NCBI GenBank assembly: GCA_012512865.1
Contig: JAAZDH010000317.1
Span: forward strand, 1-39,212
Direction of reading: 5' to 3'
DNA: 39,212 bases
Origin: Clostridiaceae bacterium
GTDB lineage: Bacteria > Bacillota > Clostridia > Acetivibrionales > DUMC01
The position numbers and the translations under genes were made by a program. Below, in pieces: positions 17,603 to 25,106 of the stretch (positions within the stretch are counted from its first letter, which is position 1; the number at the start of each line of letters is the position of its first letter). Below the pieces are notes generated by a model. That model was not told where the DNA came from. It made no database searches and saw only the letters and a list, made by a program, of their open reading frames with translations.

Positions 17603-19273
17603 ATGAGGATAACAGGTGCGCAAGCAATAGTTAAAGCATTAGAGATGGAAAATGTAACCCATGTTTTCGGATACCCGGGCGCTGCAATATGCCCCTTTTA
17701 CGATGCTTTAATTGATTCCGGCATAAAGCATGTACTAACGCGGCATGAGCAGGGTGCTGCCCATGCGGCAAGCGGTTATGCGCGGGCAACGGGCAAAACA
17801 GGTGTGTGCATCGCTACTTCAGGCCCCGGGGCGACAAACCTTATTACCGGGATTGCAACGGCATACATGGATTCCATACCGGTTGTTGCAATAACGGGAC
17901 AGGTCCCGACAAGCCTGATAGGCAGGGATGTTTTCCAGGAAGCCGATATAACAGGAGCAACAGCCCCGTTTTGCAAGCACAATTACCTGGTGAAAAATGT
18001 TGAGGATTTGCCAAGGGTATTAAAGGAGGCATTTCACATAGCGCCAACGGGAAGGCCCGGGCCGGTGCTCGTGGATGTTCCTATAGATGTGCAAACTTGC
18101 GAATTATTTTTCAAATATCCCAAGGAAGTAAACATAAGGGGATATAAACCTAATTACAAGGGGCATCCCTTGCAGGTAAAAAAACTGGCCGAGGCCATAA
18201 ACAAGGCAAAGGCTCCCGTGATTTGCGCCGGGGGAGGAGTTATAAGCAGCAGGGCACAGGATGAACTGCTTGGCCTGGCGGAAAAATGTGATATCCCCGT
18301 AGTTACAACCTTAATGGGAATTGGCTCCATTCCTACTGAACATGAGAGGTGCCTTGGGATGCTTGGTTTCCATGGGAGTTACCTGGCAAACCATGCCATA
18401 AGGAATGCCGACCTTGTTATCATAATAGGCGCAAGGGTGGGGGATAGGGCAATGGCATCGGCAAGGAAAATAGCTGAAAAGGCGCGTATTGTCCACATGG
18501 ATATTGACCCCGCCGAGATTGGGAAGAACATCGAGGTCCATATACCGATTGTAGGCGATGTAAAAACAATCTTGCGGGATTTGCTTCAAATTGTTGAAAA
18601 AGGCGATACAAGGGAATGGCTGCAGAAAATCGGGCAGGCAAGGCAGGAACGTGAAGCTCGCGTGGAAGCCCGCACGGAAGCTAACCCGGCTGAAACTGGC
18701 GCCGGCGGCCAAGCTGGCAGTAACGCGGCAATAAAACCGGGATTCCTGCTTAAAACACTTTCAAGGCTAATGAAAGAGGATGTAATAATAACCACGGAAG
18801 TGGGCCAGAACCAGATATGGGCTGCCAATAACATGATTATGCGCAGGCCGGGCAAATTTATTACTTCTGGAGGACTGGGAACCATGGGGTATGGCCTCCC
18901 GGCGGCGGTAGGCGCCAAAACAGGCTGCCCGTCCGCACAGGTTATAAATATAAGTGGGGACGGCAGTTTCCAGATGTCGATGCAGGAGCTGGGAACAATA
19001 AAACAATACAAGCTGGGCGTGAAAATAGTAATACTTAACAATAGAAGGCTTGGAATGGTAAGGGAGCTACAGAAAATGAAATACGGCGGCCGTTATTCGC
19101 AAGTTTTCCTGGAAGACAACCCGGACTTCATCAAGCTGGCTGCCGCTTATGGCATAAAGGGGGAAAGGATAACGAGAAACGAGGAAGTGGAAGGTGCGCT
19201 AAAAAGGATGCTGGCGGATGACAGCGCCTACTTGCTGGATTGTGCGATAGACCCGGATGAGCCAACACTGTAA
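17603..19273 (+). CDS. ilvB: Acetolactate synthase, large (catalytic) subunit
   Basis: This ThDP-dependent enzyme condenses two pyruvates to acetolactate, or pyruvate with 2-ketobutyrate, as the first common step to Val, Leu and Ile. The N-terminal domain has FGYPGAAICPFYDAL and the catalytic E49 in RHEQGAAHAASGYA. The central domain follows. The C-terminal ThDP motif GDGSFQMSMQELGTI ends in VILNN (about residues 452-480). ATG at 17603 is chosen because GGAGGG is 4 nt upstream; the frame is open back to 17546 but that start has no SD. The linker between the central and C-terminal domains (about residues 345-372) is unusually Ala/Glu/Gly-rich. The 556-aa length is normal. The partner IlvN is encoded next. 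Confidence 0.97.
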   Translation: MRITGAQAIVKALEMENVTHVFGYPGAAICPFYDALIDSGIKHVLTRHEQGAAHAASGYARATGKTGVCIATSGPGATNLITGIATAYMDSIPVVAITGQVPTSLIGRDVFQEADITGATAPFCKHNYLVKNVEDLPRVLKEAFHIAPTGRPGPVLVDVPIDVQTCELFFKYPKEVNIRGYKPNYKGHPLQVKKLAEAINKAKAPVICAGGGVISSRAQDELLGLAEKCDIPVVTTLMGIGSIPTEHERCLGMLGFHGSYLANHAIRNADLVIIIGARVGDRAMASARKIAEKARIVHMDIDPAEIGKNIEVHIPIVGDVKTILRDLLQIVEKGDTREWLQKIGQARQEREARVEARTEANPAETGAGGQAGSNAAIKPGFLLKTLSRLMKEDVIITTEVGQNQIWAANNMIMRRPGKFITSGGLGTMGYGLPAAVGAKTGCPSAQVINISGDGSFQMSMQELGTIKQYKLGVKIVILNNRRLGMVRELQKMKYGGRYSQVFLEDNPDFIKLAAAYGIKGERITRNEEVEGALKRMLADDSAYLLDCAIDPDEPTL

Positions 19274-19296
19274 GGTACCCATTGTAATCTTGTAAT

Positions 19297-19419
19297 AAAA
19301 AACAAGTGGAATAAATCGGGCAGAATAAAGCAATTGGGAAAAAACAAGCTGAGTAAAGCGGGTAAAAAAAAGCAATTGGAAAAACAAGGGAAATAAAGCG
19401 GGACAAAACAATAAGCTGG
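19297..19419. repeat. Three degenerate tandem repeats of about 41 nt between ilvB and ilvN
   Basis: Units at 19297-19338, 19339-19379 and 19380-19419 each begin AAAAACAAG and contain a TAAA(G/T)CGGG block and, in the first two, AGCAATTGG. The 320-nt gap between ilvB and ilvN is otherwise AT-rich and has no gene. No terminator or promoter with convincing match was found in it. Confidence 0.65.
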
Positions 19420-19593
19420 ATAATAGTTATTTATTTGGCAACGGGCAAATATTATGGGCATCATTATTTTAATCATTATTTAAATATGATTTACTTAATT
19501 TAAACGCGATTTACTTAATAAAAAATATAAAAAGTAATCCATGCGCAGTAAAAGCGACATATGTATATGTTACACGTGAAAGGAGGAATTGCA

Positions 19594-20127
19594 ATGGCAA
19601 AACATATACTTTCGGTCCTGGTGGAGAATTATGCCGGTGTACTTTCAAGGGTGGCCGGGCTTTTCAGCAGGAGAGGTTTTAATATCGACAGCCTTGCTGT
19701 TGGTATTACGGAAAATCCTAAAATATCGAGGATGACAATAGTGGTTGACGGCGACGAGTATACCGTGGAGCAGGTGGGCAAGCAGCTAAACAAGCTTATC
19801 AACGTAATAAGGGTGAAAAAGCTTGATGACCAGGATTCTGTAAGGAGGGAACTGTCACTTATAAAGGTTAATGCTGACGCGTCAACCAGGTCGGAAATCA
19901 TGCAAATCGTGGAAATATTCCGTGCCAAGATTGTTGATGTATCACCGGACACCCTGACAATCGAGGCCTCGGGGGACGAAGAAAAAGTCCGTGCCCTGGA
20001 AGAGATGTTGAAACAATTCGGCATAAAAGAAATAGTAAGAACGGGATTAATAGCCCTCGAGAGAGGGAACAAGCATATAAAAGCGGATGATAACAGCAAT
20101 AATAACAATAATAATGATGAGGAGTGA
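19594..20127 (+). CDS. ilvN: Acetolactate synthase, small (regulatory) subunit
   Basis: This regulatory subunit confers activity and valine feedback on IlvB. The N-terminal ACT domain reads HILSVLVENYAGVLSRVAGLFSRRGFNIDSL-like (residues 3-32; key piece ENYAGVLSRVAGLF). The second, ALS_ss C-terminal domain covers about residues 80-160. The ATG at 19594 follows AGGAGG (19581-19586); the frame opens at 19561 but that start lacks an SD. The tail after residue 160 is odd: a hydrophilic extension with a run of Asn (from AAT/AAC repeats) then DEE, which looks like recent codon-repeat expansion. ilvC follows after 5 nt. Confidence 0.95.
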   Translation: MAKHILSVLVENYAGVLSRVAGLFSRRGFNIDSLAVGITENPKISRMTIVVDGDEYTVEQVGKQLNKLINVIRVKKLDDQDSVRRELSLIKVNADASTRSEIMQIVEIFRAKIVDVSPDTLTIEASGDEEKVRALEEMLKQFGIKEIVRTGLIALERGNKHIKADDNSNNNNNNDEE

Positions 20128-20132
20128 TATGA

Positions 20133-21128
20133 ATGGCAAAGATATATTATGAAAATGATTGCAACATGGATTTATTAAAAGACAAAACGGTGGCAGTTAT
20201 AGGATATGGCAGCCAGGGGCATGCACATGCCCAAAATTTGAACGACAGCGGGGTTAATGTAGTGGTGGGTCTGACCCCAGATTCAAAGAGAAGGCAGCAG
20301 GTTGTTGATGACGGGCTGAAGGTCATGGATACGGCCAAAGCTGCAAAAATTGCCGATATTATCATGATTCTTGTTCCCGACCAGGTACAGGCCCAGGTTT
20401 ACAGGGAAAGCATAGGACCGAATCTAAAAAGCGGAAATGTACTGATGTTTGCCCATGGATTTAATATTCACTACAACCAGGTTGTTCCGCCGCCTGACGT
20501 TGATGTAATCATGGTTGCTCCCAAGGGACCGGGTCACACGGTAAGAAGCCAGTACAATGAAGGAAAAGGCGTCCCGTCGTTAATAGCCGTGCACCAGGAT
20601 GCATCCGGGAAAGCAAAAGAGTATGCCCTTGCGTACGCGGCTGCCATTGGCGCCGGGAGGGCTGGCATAATTGAGACAACCTTCGCCGAGGAAACAGAAA
20701 CGGACTTGTTTGGTGAGCAAGCCGTACTTTGCGGGGGAGTTACCGAGCTTATGAAGGCAGGTTTTGATACACTCGTTGAGGCTGGATACCAGCCCGAGAT
20801 TGCATATTTTGAATGCATACACGAAATGAAGCTTATCGTGGACTTGATAAACCAGGGCGGGTTCGAGTTCATGAGGTACTCTGTCAGCGATACCGCCGAA
20901 TACGGTGATTACGTCACCGGGAAGAGGATTATCACCAGGGAGACCCGGAAAGAAATGAAAAAAATCCTGGAAGAAATACAAAACGGCTCTTTTGCTTCCA
21001 AGTGGATAACGGAAAATAATGCAGGAGGAAGGGCCCAGTTCCTGGCAATGAGAAGAAAAGAAGCAGAGCACCCGTTGGAGAAAGTAGGAAAAGAACTGAG
21101 GAAAATGATGAGTTGGCTGAAAAAATAA
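20133..21128 (+). CDS. ilvC: Ketol-acid reductoisomerase, class I
   Basis: The enzyme isomerises and reduces acetolactate or acetohydroxybutyrate to the dihydroxy acid, with Mg2+ and NAD(P)H. The Rossmann motif GYGSQGHAHAQNL lies near residue 24. MVAPKGPGHTVRSQY is the substrate and cofactor region. ETETDLFGEQAVLCGG and FECIHEMKLIVDLI carry the metal-binding acidic residues. The 331-aa length fits the short class I form. The cofactor loop after VVVGL reads TPDSKRRQ, unlike the more usual RPGSKSW-type loop. Its basic residues would still suit the NADPH phosphate. A GAGGAG SD lies inside the end of ilvN, so translation is closely coupled. Confidence 0.97.
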   Translation: MAKIYYENDCNMDLLKDKTVAVIGYGSQGHAHAQNLNDSGVNVVVGLTPDSKRRQQVVDDGLKVMDTAKAAKIADIIMILVPDQVQAQVYRESIGPNLKSGNVLMFAHGFNIHYNQVVPPPDVDVIMVAPKGPGHTVRSQYNEGKGVPSLIAVHQDASGKAKEYALAYAAAIGAGRAGIIETTFAEETETDLFGEQAVLCGGVTELMKAGFDTLVEAGYQPEIAYFECIHEMKLIVDLINQGGFEFMRYSVSDTAEYGDYVTGKRIITRETRKEMKKILEEIQNGSFASKWITENNAGGRAQFLAMRRKEAEHPLEKVGKELRKMMSWLKK

Positions 21129-21173
21129 AAAATATTGTGTGATAGGAAGATTGTGAAAGATGAGGTGAAAAGC

Positions 21174-22703
21174 ATGCCGGTTAGAATAAAAATATTCGAT
21201 ACCACGTTAAGGGACGGGGAGCAAACACCGGGAGTGAATTTAAATGTTCATGAAAAGGTAGAGATTGCCAGGCAGCTGGAGAGGTTGGGCGTTGATGTAA
21301 TTGAGGCTGGCTTTGCCATAGCCTCCCCCGGGGATTTTGAAGCAGTAAACGAAGTATCCAAGGTTATTAAAGACGTTAAAGTTGCAAGCCTTGCCAGGGC
21401 ACTGGAAAAGGACATCGATGTGGCATGGGAAGCGGTGAAAAATGCGAGGATGCCCCGCATTCACACTTTTATTGCAACTTCGGACATTCATATGAAACAC
21501 AAGCTTAGAATGACCGAGGAGGAAGTGTTGGAAAGGGCAATCCAAATGGTCAGGTATGCAAAGAAATATTGTGAAGACGTGGAATTTTCCGCGGAAGACG
21601 CCAGCAGGACAAGGATGGATTTCCTGTACAAGGTTATTGAAGAAACCATAAAAGCAGGAGCCACGGTAATAAACATACCTGATACGGTGGGGTATGCAAC
21701 CCCCGGGGAGTTCGGGGAGCTTATCAGGGGGATAAAAAACAACGTGCCCAATATTGACAAGGTTGATATAAGCGTCCATTGTCACAATGACCTGGGCATG
21801 GCCGTGGCCAACTCCCTTGTTGCGGTTGAAAACGGGGCAACACAAGTGGAGTGCACGATTAACGGCCTTGGAGAGAGGGCGGGGAATGCAGCACTTGAAG
21901 AAATCATCATGGGAATAGATACGAGAAAGGATTTTTACAAGGCAGGGCATAAAATAGATACTACGCAGATATACAGGTCAAGCAGGCTGGTAAGCACTTT
22001 AACCGGTATTACGGTACAGCCTAACAAGGCTATTGTGGGAGCAAATGCCTTTGCCCATGAGTCAGGTATTCACCAGCACGGGGTATTGGCCGAAAAAACA
22101 ACCTACGAGATAATGAAGCCGGAATCCATAGGACTCAAGCAAAACAGGCTGGTGCTCGGGAAATTGTCAGGTCGTCACGCCTTTGAGGAAAAATTAAAAG
22201 AAATGGGATATAATCTAACGAAAGAGCAAATAACTAACGCTTTTCAGAAATTCAAGGAATTGGCGGACAGGAAAAAGGATGTTACGGATAAGGATATTGA
22301 AGCCCTGGTGGAGGAAAAGGTTGCAAGGATACCGGAAGTATTCCAGTTGGAAACATACCAGATAAGCAGCGGGGATAAGGTTGTGTCAACTGCTACCGTA
22401 AGTGTAAGACGAAATGGAAATGTTTATACCGAGGCTGCCACGGGAGAAGGCCCTATTGATGCGGCCTTTAAAGCAATGGAAAGAACAGTGGGGTTTGCAC
22501 TGGACCTCGAGGATTACAACCTGAGAGCTGTTACCGGGGGGAAGGATGCCCTTGGAGAAGTAACCGTGAGGGTATCGAAGGATGGCCGGGAATTCACCGG
22601 CAGGGGAGTGAGCACGGATATAATAGAGGCGAGCGTCAGGGCATACCTTAGTGCGATAAACAGGGTATTGAGCGAATTGGGCGAAGACATAATCCAGCGT
22701 TAA
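21174..22703 (+). CDS. leuA: 2-isopropylmalate synthase
   Basis: The enzyme condenses acetyl-CoA with 2-ketoisovalerate, the committed step to leucine. The TIM-barrel domain starts KIFDTTLRDGEQTPGVNL, with the metal-binding HCHNDLGMAVANS (about residue 200) and NGLGERAGNAALEE. The C-terminal LeuA dimer domain (about residues 365-505), the site of leucine feedback, is complete and ends in IEASVRAYLSAINRVL. ATG at 21174 has GAGGTGA just upstream; a TTG at 21135 is possible but poorer. At 509 aa it is the standard bacterial form. The gene is 45 nt after ilvC in the same operon; leuBCD are not in the window. Confidence 0.96.
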   Translation: MPVRIKIFDTTLRDGEQTPGVNLNVHEKVEIARQLERLGVDVIEAGFAIASPGDFEAVNEVSKVIKDVKVASLARALEKDIDVAWEAVKNARMPRIHTFIATSDIHMKHKLRMTEEEVLERAIQMVRYAKKYCEDVEFSAEDASRTRMDFLYKVIEETIKAGATVINIPDTVGYATPGEFGELIRGIKNNVPNIDKVDISVHCHNDLGMAVANSLVAVENGATQVECTINGLGERAGNAALEEIIMGIDTRKDFYKAGHKIDTTQIYRSSRLVSTLTGITVQPNKAIVGANAFAHESGIHQHGVLAEKTTYEIMKPESIGLKQNRLVLGKLSGRHAFEEKLKEMGYNLTKEQITNAFQKFKELADRKKDVTDKDIEALVEEKVARIPEVFQLETYQISSGDKVVSTATVSVRRNGNVYTEAATGEGPIDAAFKAMERTVGFALDLEDYNLRAVTGGKDALGEVTVRVSKDGREFTGRGVSTDIIEASVRAYLSAINRVLSELGEDIIQR

Positions 22704-22820
22704 AAAGCGTGGTTGGCAAAAACTGTGCCGTAGTTGATCCGGTTGACGAAGGAATAACCAGCATAAAAAACGGGACGTAAAAACAGGATGGGAATGAAGG
22801 CTGCAAAAAATAAAAATTAA

Positions 22821-22850
22821 TTGCAATAGCCTATTGGATTGTGCTATTAT
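22821..22850 (+). promoter_or_regulatory. Possible internal promoter upstream of cimA
   Basis: TTGCAA (22821-22826), an 18-nt spacer and TATTAT (22845-22850) lie in the 259-nt gap between leuA and cimA. cimA may therefore be transcribed both from the operon promoter and locally. Confidence 0.45.
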
Positions 22851-22892
22851 GTCTTCATATATCGCAATATTGCATTGTATTTATTTATAATG

Positions 22893-22937
22893 TATGCAAT
22901 TATGTATCGCATATGTATTATGCAATTATATATCGCA
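22893..22937. repeat. 19-nt direct repeat just upstream of cimA
   Basis: The phrase TATGCAATTATGTATCGCA (22893-22911) recurs at 22919-22937 with one change (A for G). Related TATCGCAAT/ATCGCAAG fragments occur on both sides. The spacing of 26 nt is between two and three helical turns, which could suit tandem protein sites, but the repeat may be simple slippage. Confidence 0.55.
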
Positions 22938-22962
22938 ATCGCAAGATCGCAAGGCGGGTGAG

Positions 22963-24537
22963 ATGGTTTTGAAAAAAGTAGTAATTTACGATACAACACT
23001 CAGGGATGGTGCTCAAGCCCAGGGTATTTCTTTTACAGTTGAAGACAAACTAAAAATAGCAAAAGCAGTGGATGACTTGGGAATAAGCTATATTGAAGCC
23101 GGAAACCCCGGTTCGAACCCGAAAGACATTGAATTCTTTGAACGGGTCAAGGAAATCGGCTTGAAACATGCAAAGATTTCAGCTTTTGGCAGTACCCGCA
23201 GGGTTAATGTCCCGGTGGAAGAGGATTCTAATGTATTATCACTGCTTGCGGCAGATACCCCCGTGGTGACAATATTCGGCAAAAGCTGGGATTTTCACGT
23301 GGATGCCATACTCAAAACAACCTTAGAAGAAAACTTAAAAATGATATATGACACGATAAGCTTTTTTGCAAACCGCGGCAGGGAAGTGATTTTTGATGCG
23401 GAGCACTTCTTTGACGGTTATAAGGCCAACCCGGCATATGCCATGGAAACCCTTAAGGCTGCTTGTGATGCCGGGGCGGCCGGCATATGCCTTTGCGATA
23501 CAAATGGCGGAACCTTCCCCGATGAAATATTTAAGATAACATCGGGAGTTATTGAAGAAATAAAAGTACCGATAGGCATACACTGTCACAATGACAACGG
23601 GATGGCTGTTGCCAATTCTATTGTTGCCGTGCAGGCAGGCGCTACCCATGTCCAGGGGACAATAAACGGGATCGGTGAAAGATGCGGTAATGCCAACCTT
23701 TGCACCATAATTCCCAACCTGCAGGTAAAAGCCGGTTGCGAGTGCATACCGGGAGATAAAATGAAAGAGCTCACTTCCATTGCAAGGTTCGTGAGTGAAG
23801 TGGCAAATATTATACATGATGAAAGGGCGCCCTATGTAGGAGGATGCGCCTTTGCCCACAAGGGCGGGATGCACGTGGACGCAGTGTATAAAACCTCCAT
23901 TTCCTTTGAGCACATTGACCCCGAGATGGTGGGCAATAAGCGCAGGATACTGATGTCGGAGGTTTCTGGCAGGAGCGCTATTTTGAAAAAAATTAATGAA
24001 GTGGATAGCTCAATAACAAAAGATTCGCCTGAAGCAAAGCATATAATCAACAAGCTGAAAGAGCTTGAACACCAGGGGTACCAGTATGAAGGAGCGGAGA
24101 CTTCATTTGAAATAGTTATAAGAAAACTGCTGGGCAAGTACAAGCCGTTTTTCAACCTCAATGAGTTCAAAGTTATAGTGAACGAGCCTTCCGTTGAAGG
24201 TGTAAATTCATCGGCAATGGTAAAAATAAGGGTTGAAGGCCAGGTTGAAATTACCGCCGCGGAAGGATGCGGACCTGTAAATGCCCTGGACAATGCCTTG
24301 AGAAAAGCCCTGGAAAGGTTCTATCCCGAGATAAGGGAAATGAAATTGACCGACTACAAGGTCAGGGTATTGGATTCTGAAGCTGCTACTGCTGCAAAGG
24401 TAAGGGTGTTGATAGAATCGACGGATGGCAAGGACGTATGGACTACAGTAGGCGTATCTACCGACATAATTGAAGCAAGCTGGAAAGCACTGGTTGATTC
24501 AATTGAATACAAGCTGATAAAGGATAGGAGCTTATAA
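22963..24537 (+). CDS. cimA: (R)-citramalate synthase
   Basis: The enzyme condenses pyruvate and acetyl-CoA to citramalate, giving 2-ketobutyrate for isoleucine without threonine deaminase. It is a LeuA relative: VIYDTTLRDGAQAQGISF at the N-terminus, HCHNDNGMAVANS as metal site, NGIGERCGNANL. The segment YIEAGNPGSNPKDIEFF is typical of the CimA branch (TIGR00977-type), as opposed to LeuA or homocitrate synthase. A full C-terminal regulatory domain (about residues 395-520) is present. ATG 22963 follows GGGTGAG; the open frame back to 22894 lacks an SD. Being in an operon with ilvBNC under an Ile T-box strongly supports the role. 524 aa is the normal length. Confidence 0.93.
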   Translation: MVLKKVVIYDTTLRDGAQAQGISFTVEDKLKIAKAVDDLGISYIEAGNPGSNPKDIEFFERVKEIGLKHAKISAFGSTRRVNVPVEEDSNVLSLLAADTPVVTIFGKSWDFHVDAILKTTLEENLKMIYDTISFFANRGREVIFDAEHFFDGYKANPAYAMETLKAACDAGAAGICLCDTNGGTFPDEIFKITSGVIEEIKVPIGIHCHNDNGMAVANSIVAVQAGATHVQGTINGIGERCGNANLCTIIPNLQVKAGCECIPGDKMKELTSIARFVSEVANIIHDERAPYVGGCAFAHKGGMHVDAVYKTSISFEHIDPEMVGNKRRILMSEVSGRSAILKKINEVDSSITKDSPEAKHIINKLKELEHQGYQYEGAETSFEIVIRKLLGKYKPFFNLNEFKVIVNEPSVEGVNSSAMVKIRVEGQVEITAAEGCGPVNALDNALRKALERFYPEIREMKLTDYKVRVLDSEAATAAKVRVLIESTDGKDVWTTVGVSTDIIEASWKALVDSIEYKLIKDRSL

Positions 24538-24576
24538 GGGGTGGAACTAAGGCAGTGACGAGGGGTGGTTTTAAGG

Positions 24577-24679
24577 TCCCGCTGCTGGAACAAGGGTACA
24601 GTTCCGGTGTCCTGCCTTTATGGGGAGGAGATGGTTCTCCTGTCCAAGCGGGAGATAAGAGCTTGGTGGTAAGCGCTTA
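24577..24679 (+). ncRNA. Candidate structured RNA, four hairpins, upstream of a small gene
   Basis: An enclosing helix TCCCGCT/AGCGGGA (24577-24583 with 24647-24653) surrounds two hairpins. The first is CTGGAAC/GTTCCGG (24585-24591 with 24601-24607), closing a 9-nt loop. The second is AGGAG/CTCCT (24626-24630 with 24637-24641), with an outer GG/CC. A fourth hairpin follows: TAAG.GCTT paired with AAGC.CTTA (24656-24664 with 24671-24679). The G-rich base composition differs from the AT-rich flanks. I could not match it to a known riboswitch, T-box, SRP or 6S type. It could act on the gene at 24762 or stand alone. Covariation is untested. Confidence 0.5.
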
Positions 24680-24761
24680 TAAAGGATGGAAGCAAAAGGC
24701 CGGCAGGAGAGCGGGTTAGTAGGAGACAACAGTACAATACGGCCGGGAAAGGTGATAAAAT

Positions 24762-25025
24762 TTGAAACTTGCCGGAAGATTAATAAAGGGCACAAGAACA
24801 ATAAAGAAGGCATTTTTCGAGAATGATAACAGCTCGATGGCATTTGCGGATGCGCTTGAAGAGTGCCTTATAAGGCTTTGCAAGGAAATGGACATTCCCG
24901 TGCCGATTTGGATGAAAAAGAACACCCATGAGTTTGTGGCCTTCCGCAAGACATTTTTTACAAGTGAGCAATTTGCCGAGGAAATAAACTTCGATAAATT
25001 CGAGATAACGCTGGAGCAGCATTAA
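24762..25025 (+). CDS. Small hypothetical protein
   Basis: An 87-aa protein that I do not recognise. It reads as a compact soluble alpha/beta protein: KLAGRLIKGTRTIKKAF at the basic N-terminus, then DALEECLIRLCKEMDIPVPIW and a C-terminal FDKFEITLEQH. No membrane segment or signal is visible. The start is TTG 24762 with a GGTGAT-type SD a few bases upstream. It follows the four-hairpin segment by about 80 nt, so the RNA may be its leader. The steady coding texture and SD make it a probable real gene. Confidence 0.65.
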   Translation: MKLAGRLIKGTRTIKKAFFENDNSSMAFADALEECLIRLCKEMDIPVPIWMKKNTHEFVAFRKTFFTSEQFAEEINFDKFEITLEQH

Positions 25026-25061
25026 ACAAGTTTTTTAAGTTGAAAGTATTCTATAAAAACT

Positions 25062-25098
25062 CCTCTTCACATATGAATAATTTGAGCATGTGAAGGGG
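25062..25098 (+). promoter_or_regulatory. 5' hairpin that buries the Shine-Dalgarno of the L,D-transpeptidase gene
   Basis: CCTCTTCACAT (25062-25072) pairs with ATGTGAAGGGG (25088-25098), 11 bp with one G-U pair, around a 15-nt loop. The 3' strand contains most of the AGGGGTG SD for the ATG at 25107. A TATAAA box (25052-25057) just upstream would start the transcript at or just before the hairpin. Confidence 0.5.
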
Positions 25099-25106
25099 TG
25101 TTTGTC

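Noticed and set aside
21240..21950. A 236-aa minus-strand open frame opposite leuA
   Set aside because: It is a shadow of the conserved leuA catalytic domain.
22709..22783. A 24-codon frame after leuA starting with GTG (VVGKNCAVVDPVDEG...)
   Set aside because: It reads protein-like but is too short, has no SD and no recognised homologue; a fragment of a lost gene cannot be shown.
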